Shown here: one piece after another, positions 5,269-5,821 of the stretch
Layout of the letters: each line of letters starts with the position of its first letter
How positions within the stretch are numbered: position 1 is the first letter of the stretch
Source: Clostridia bacterium
GTDB lineage: Bacteria > CBDUZB01 > JAGLHV01
Length of the DNA stretch: 5,821 bases
Direction: 5' to 3'
NCBI GenBank assembly: GCA_030595925.1
Contig: JAUVLC010000136.1
Span: 1-5,821, forward strand
Translations under genes and position numbers: made by a program
Notes under the pieces: generated by a model
The model's input: the letters and a program-made list of their open reading frames with translations, nothing else
Database searches by the model: none
What the model was told of the DNA's origin: nothing

Positions 5269-5297
5269 ATTATAAAAAAAAGACGGGTTCCCGTCAA
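5269..5297 (-). promoter_or_regulatory. sigma70-type promoter for the first lipoprotein gene
   Basis: TTGACG (5297-5292), a 17-base spacer and a perfect TATAAT (5274-5269) on the minus strand. The leader would be about 65 bases. The -35 box and spacer are made of the terminator-like hairpin and its T run, so the two signals overlap. Confidence 0.7.
5274..5295 (-). terminator. Intrinsic terminator for the upstream operon
   Basis: GACGGGAACCCGTC (5295-5282), a short GC-rich hairpin, followed by eight T (5281-5274) on the minus strand. It would end transcripts of the 68-residue gene. On the plus strand the same hairpin is followed by AAG and a T-rich run, so it may work both ways. Confidence 0.65.
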
Positions 5298-5321
5298 GTT
5301 TTTTATTTTTTCCTCTTGACC

Positions 5322-5406
5322 AACTATAAAACATATGATGTTTAATAGTTATACGGTGACTGTATAAATTGACAAAGGTGTTATTAAAATAGCTTTTAAG
5401 CTATTT
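5322..5406. repeat. Cluster of three inverted repeats in the 5200-5448 gap
   Basis: First: AACTATAAAACAT-ATG-ATGTTTAATAGTT (5322-5350), arms matching at 12 of 13. Second, overlapping it: TTATAC-GGTGACT-GTATAA (5349-5367). Third: AAATAGCTT-TT-AAGCTATTT (5387-5406), perfect nine-base arms. The first two sit 25-70 bases upstream of the -35 box and could be operators or a recombination site; the third is close enough to the 68-residue gene to act as an mRNA 3' hairpin. No gene is seen in the gap. Confidence 0.6.
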
Positions 5407-5448
5407 CTTAAACAGAAACAAAATATTATTGATAAAAAAAATACCTTT

Positions 5449-5655
5449 TTATCCTTTTGGTTTTTCAACAGTGGTTAATTGTCTTATGGTTGCTTCCATG
5501 GTGTTCTTTTTCTTTTTTAGTTTTTTATAGGTTGTTTCTATGGATTCTAATTCTTTTGATGTCTTGGCTGAGTCGTCTTTTAGTTGTTTGACCAGGGCTT
5601 CGGTGGTTTCAAATTTATATTCTTTGCCGGAAATTTTCGTGATTAGTTTTACCAT
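5449..5655 (-). CDS. Small charged coiled-coil-type protein of unknown function
   Basis: 68 residues. The N-terminus (MVKLITKISGKEYKFET, 1-17) looks like a beta hairpin; the rest (about 18-60) is helical and rich in K, E and T, with heptad-like leucines and isoleucines (ALVKQLKDD, LESIETTYKKLKKKK), suggesting a short coiled coil and self-association. No signal peptide or membrane segment, so it is probably cytoplasmic. An AAGGA ribosome site stands about eight bases before the ATG, and the gene begins 17 bases after the TPR gene's stop, so the two are probably one operon. I do not recognise a family. Confidence 0.75.
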   Translation of the reverse strand: MVKLITKISGKEYKFETTEALVKQLKDDSAKTSKELESIETTYKKLKKKKNTMEATIRQLTTVEKPKG

Positions 5656-5672
5656 GGGGATTCCTTTTGTTG

Positions 5673-5821
5673 TTATTTATTAATTAAGTTAAAAAGTAGT
5701 TCATTAGCTTTCTCTTTATCCAGTTCCTTCAATATGTTGTATTCATCAAGTACTTCTCCTCGTCTACCTAAACTAAGATAAGCCATTCCAAGATTATAAT
5801 GTGCCCCCACAAAATCAGGAT
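5673..5821 (-). CDS. TPR-repeat protein, C-terminal fragment (49 codons in view)
   Basis: Read from the right edge, the frame gives PDFVGAHYNLGMAYLSLG and continues through GRRGEVLDEYNILKELDKEKANELLFNLINK to a TAA at 5675-5673. The first part fits a tetratricopeptide repeat: aromatic, N-L-G and Y at positions 5 to 11, a glycine at 15, V and Y at the usual small and aromatic sites 20 and 24. The ending, with LKELDKEKANELLF, resembles the last repeat of many TPR proteins from Desulfobacterota and uncultured phyla (from memory). TPR domains bind partner proteins, so the function depends on the missing N-terminus, which lies beyond the window. Confidence 0.85.
   Translation of the reverse strand, partial: PDFVGAHYNLGMAYLSLGRRGEVLDEYNILKELDKEKANELLFNLINK

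Noticed and set aside
5349-5367. XerCD dif-like site
   Set aside because: The arms do not match the conserved dif half-sites and the spacing differs, so only a generic inverted repeat is claimed.
1-5821. CRISPR array, tRNA or rRNA genes, transposase
   Set aside because: No regularly spaced short repeats, cloverleaf, rRNA-like stretch or transposase motif was seen on either strand.

Overview
The window is 5,821 bases and AT-rich. Every gene I can support lies on the minus strand, so it reads from right to left. It looks like accessory or mobile DNA of a Gram-negative-type bacterium. The evidence is a conjugative relaxase, two lipoproteins with lipoboxes, a TPR protein tail, a GEMM-I riboswitch and an integron-like attC site. 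GEMM-I riboswitches and TPR tails of this kind are common in Desulfobacterota and uncultured relatives, but I cannot name the organism from sequence alone.

Layout in reading order: (a) 5821-5449 holds the C-terminus of a TPR protein and a 68-residue coiled-coil-type protein, probably one operon. (b) 5448-5200 is a regulatory gap with a cluster of inverted repeats, a terminator-like hairpin and a strong sigma70-type promoter whose -35 box overlaps that hairpin. (c) 5199-4710 holds a small lipoprotein gene whose stop runs straight into an attC-like stem-loop, as in an integron gene cassette. (d) 4657-3159 holds two copies of a ~0.5 kb module (86-residue membrane protein gene, C-rich structured tail, -35 element) about 1 kb apart, with a second lipoprotein gene between them. 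(e) 3162-2194 holds a consensus promoter, a GEMM-I (cyclic dinucleotide) riboswitch, an intrinsic terminator and a four-helix membrane protein gene. (f) 2193-1819 is a 375-base gap with an extremely C-rich (minus strand) tract and a promoter inside a 57-bp hyphenated palindrome. (g) 1818-1 holds the first 606 residues of a MobF (TrwC/TraI-type) relaxase-helicase that runs off the left edge.

How the parts fit: the relaxase suggests a plasmid or integrative conjugative element, and the rest looks like its cargo. Each module copy appears to end inside the -35 box of the next gene's promoter, so the duplication may have supplied promoters to the second lipoprotein and to the riboswitch gene. The most interesting item is the riboswitch-terminator unit. 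A sequence in the aptamer can also pair with the 5' half of the terminator, predicting that c-di-GMP (or a related dinucleotide) turns off an uncharacterised membrane protein encoded on mobile DNA.
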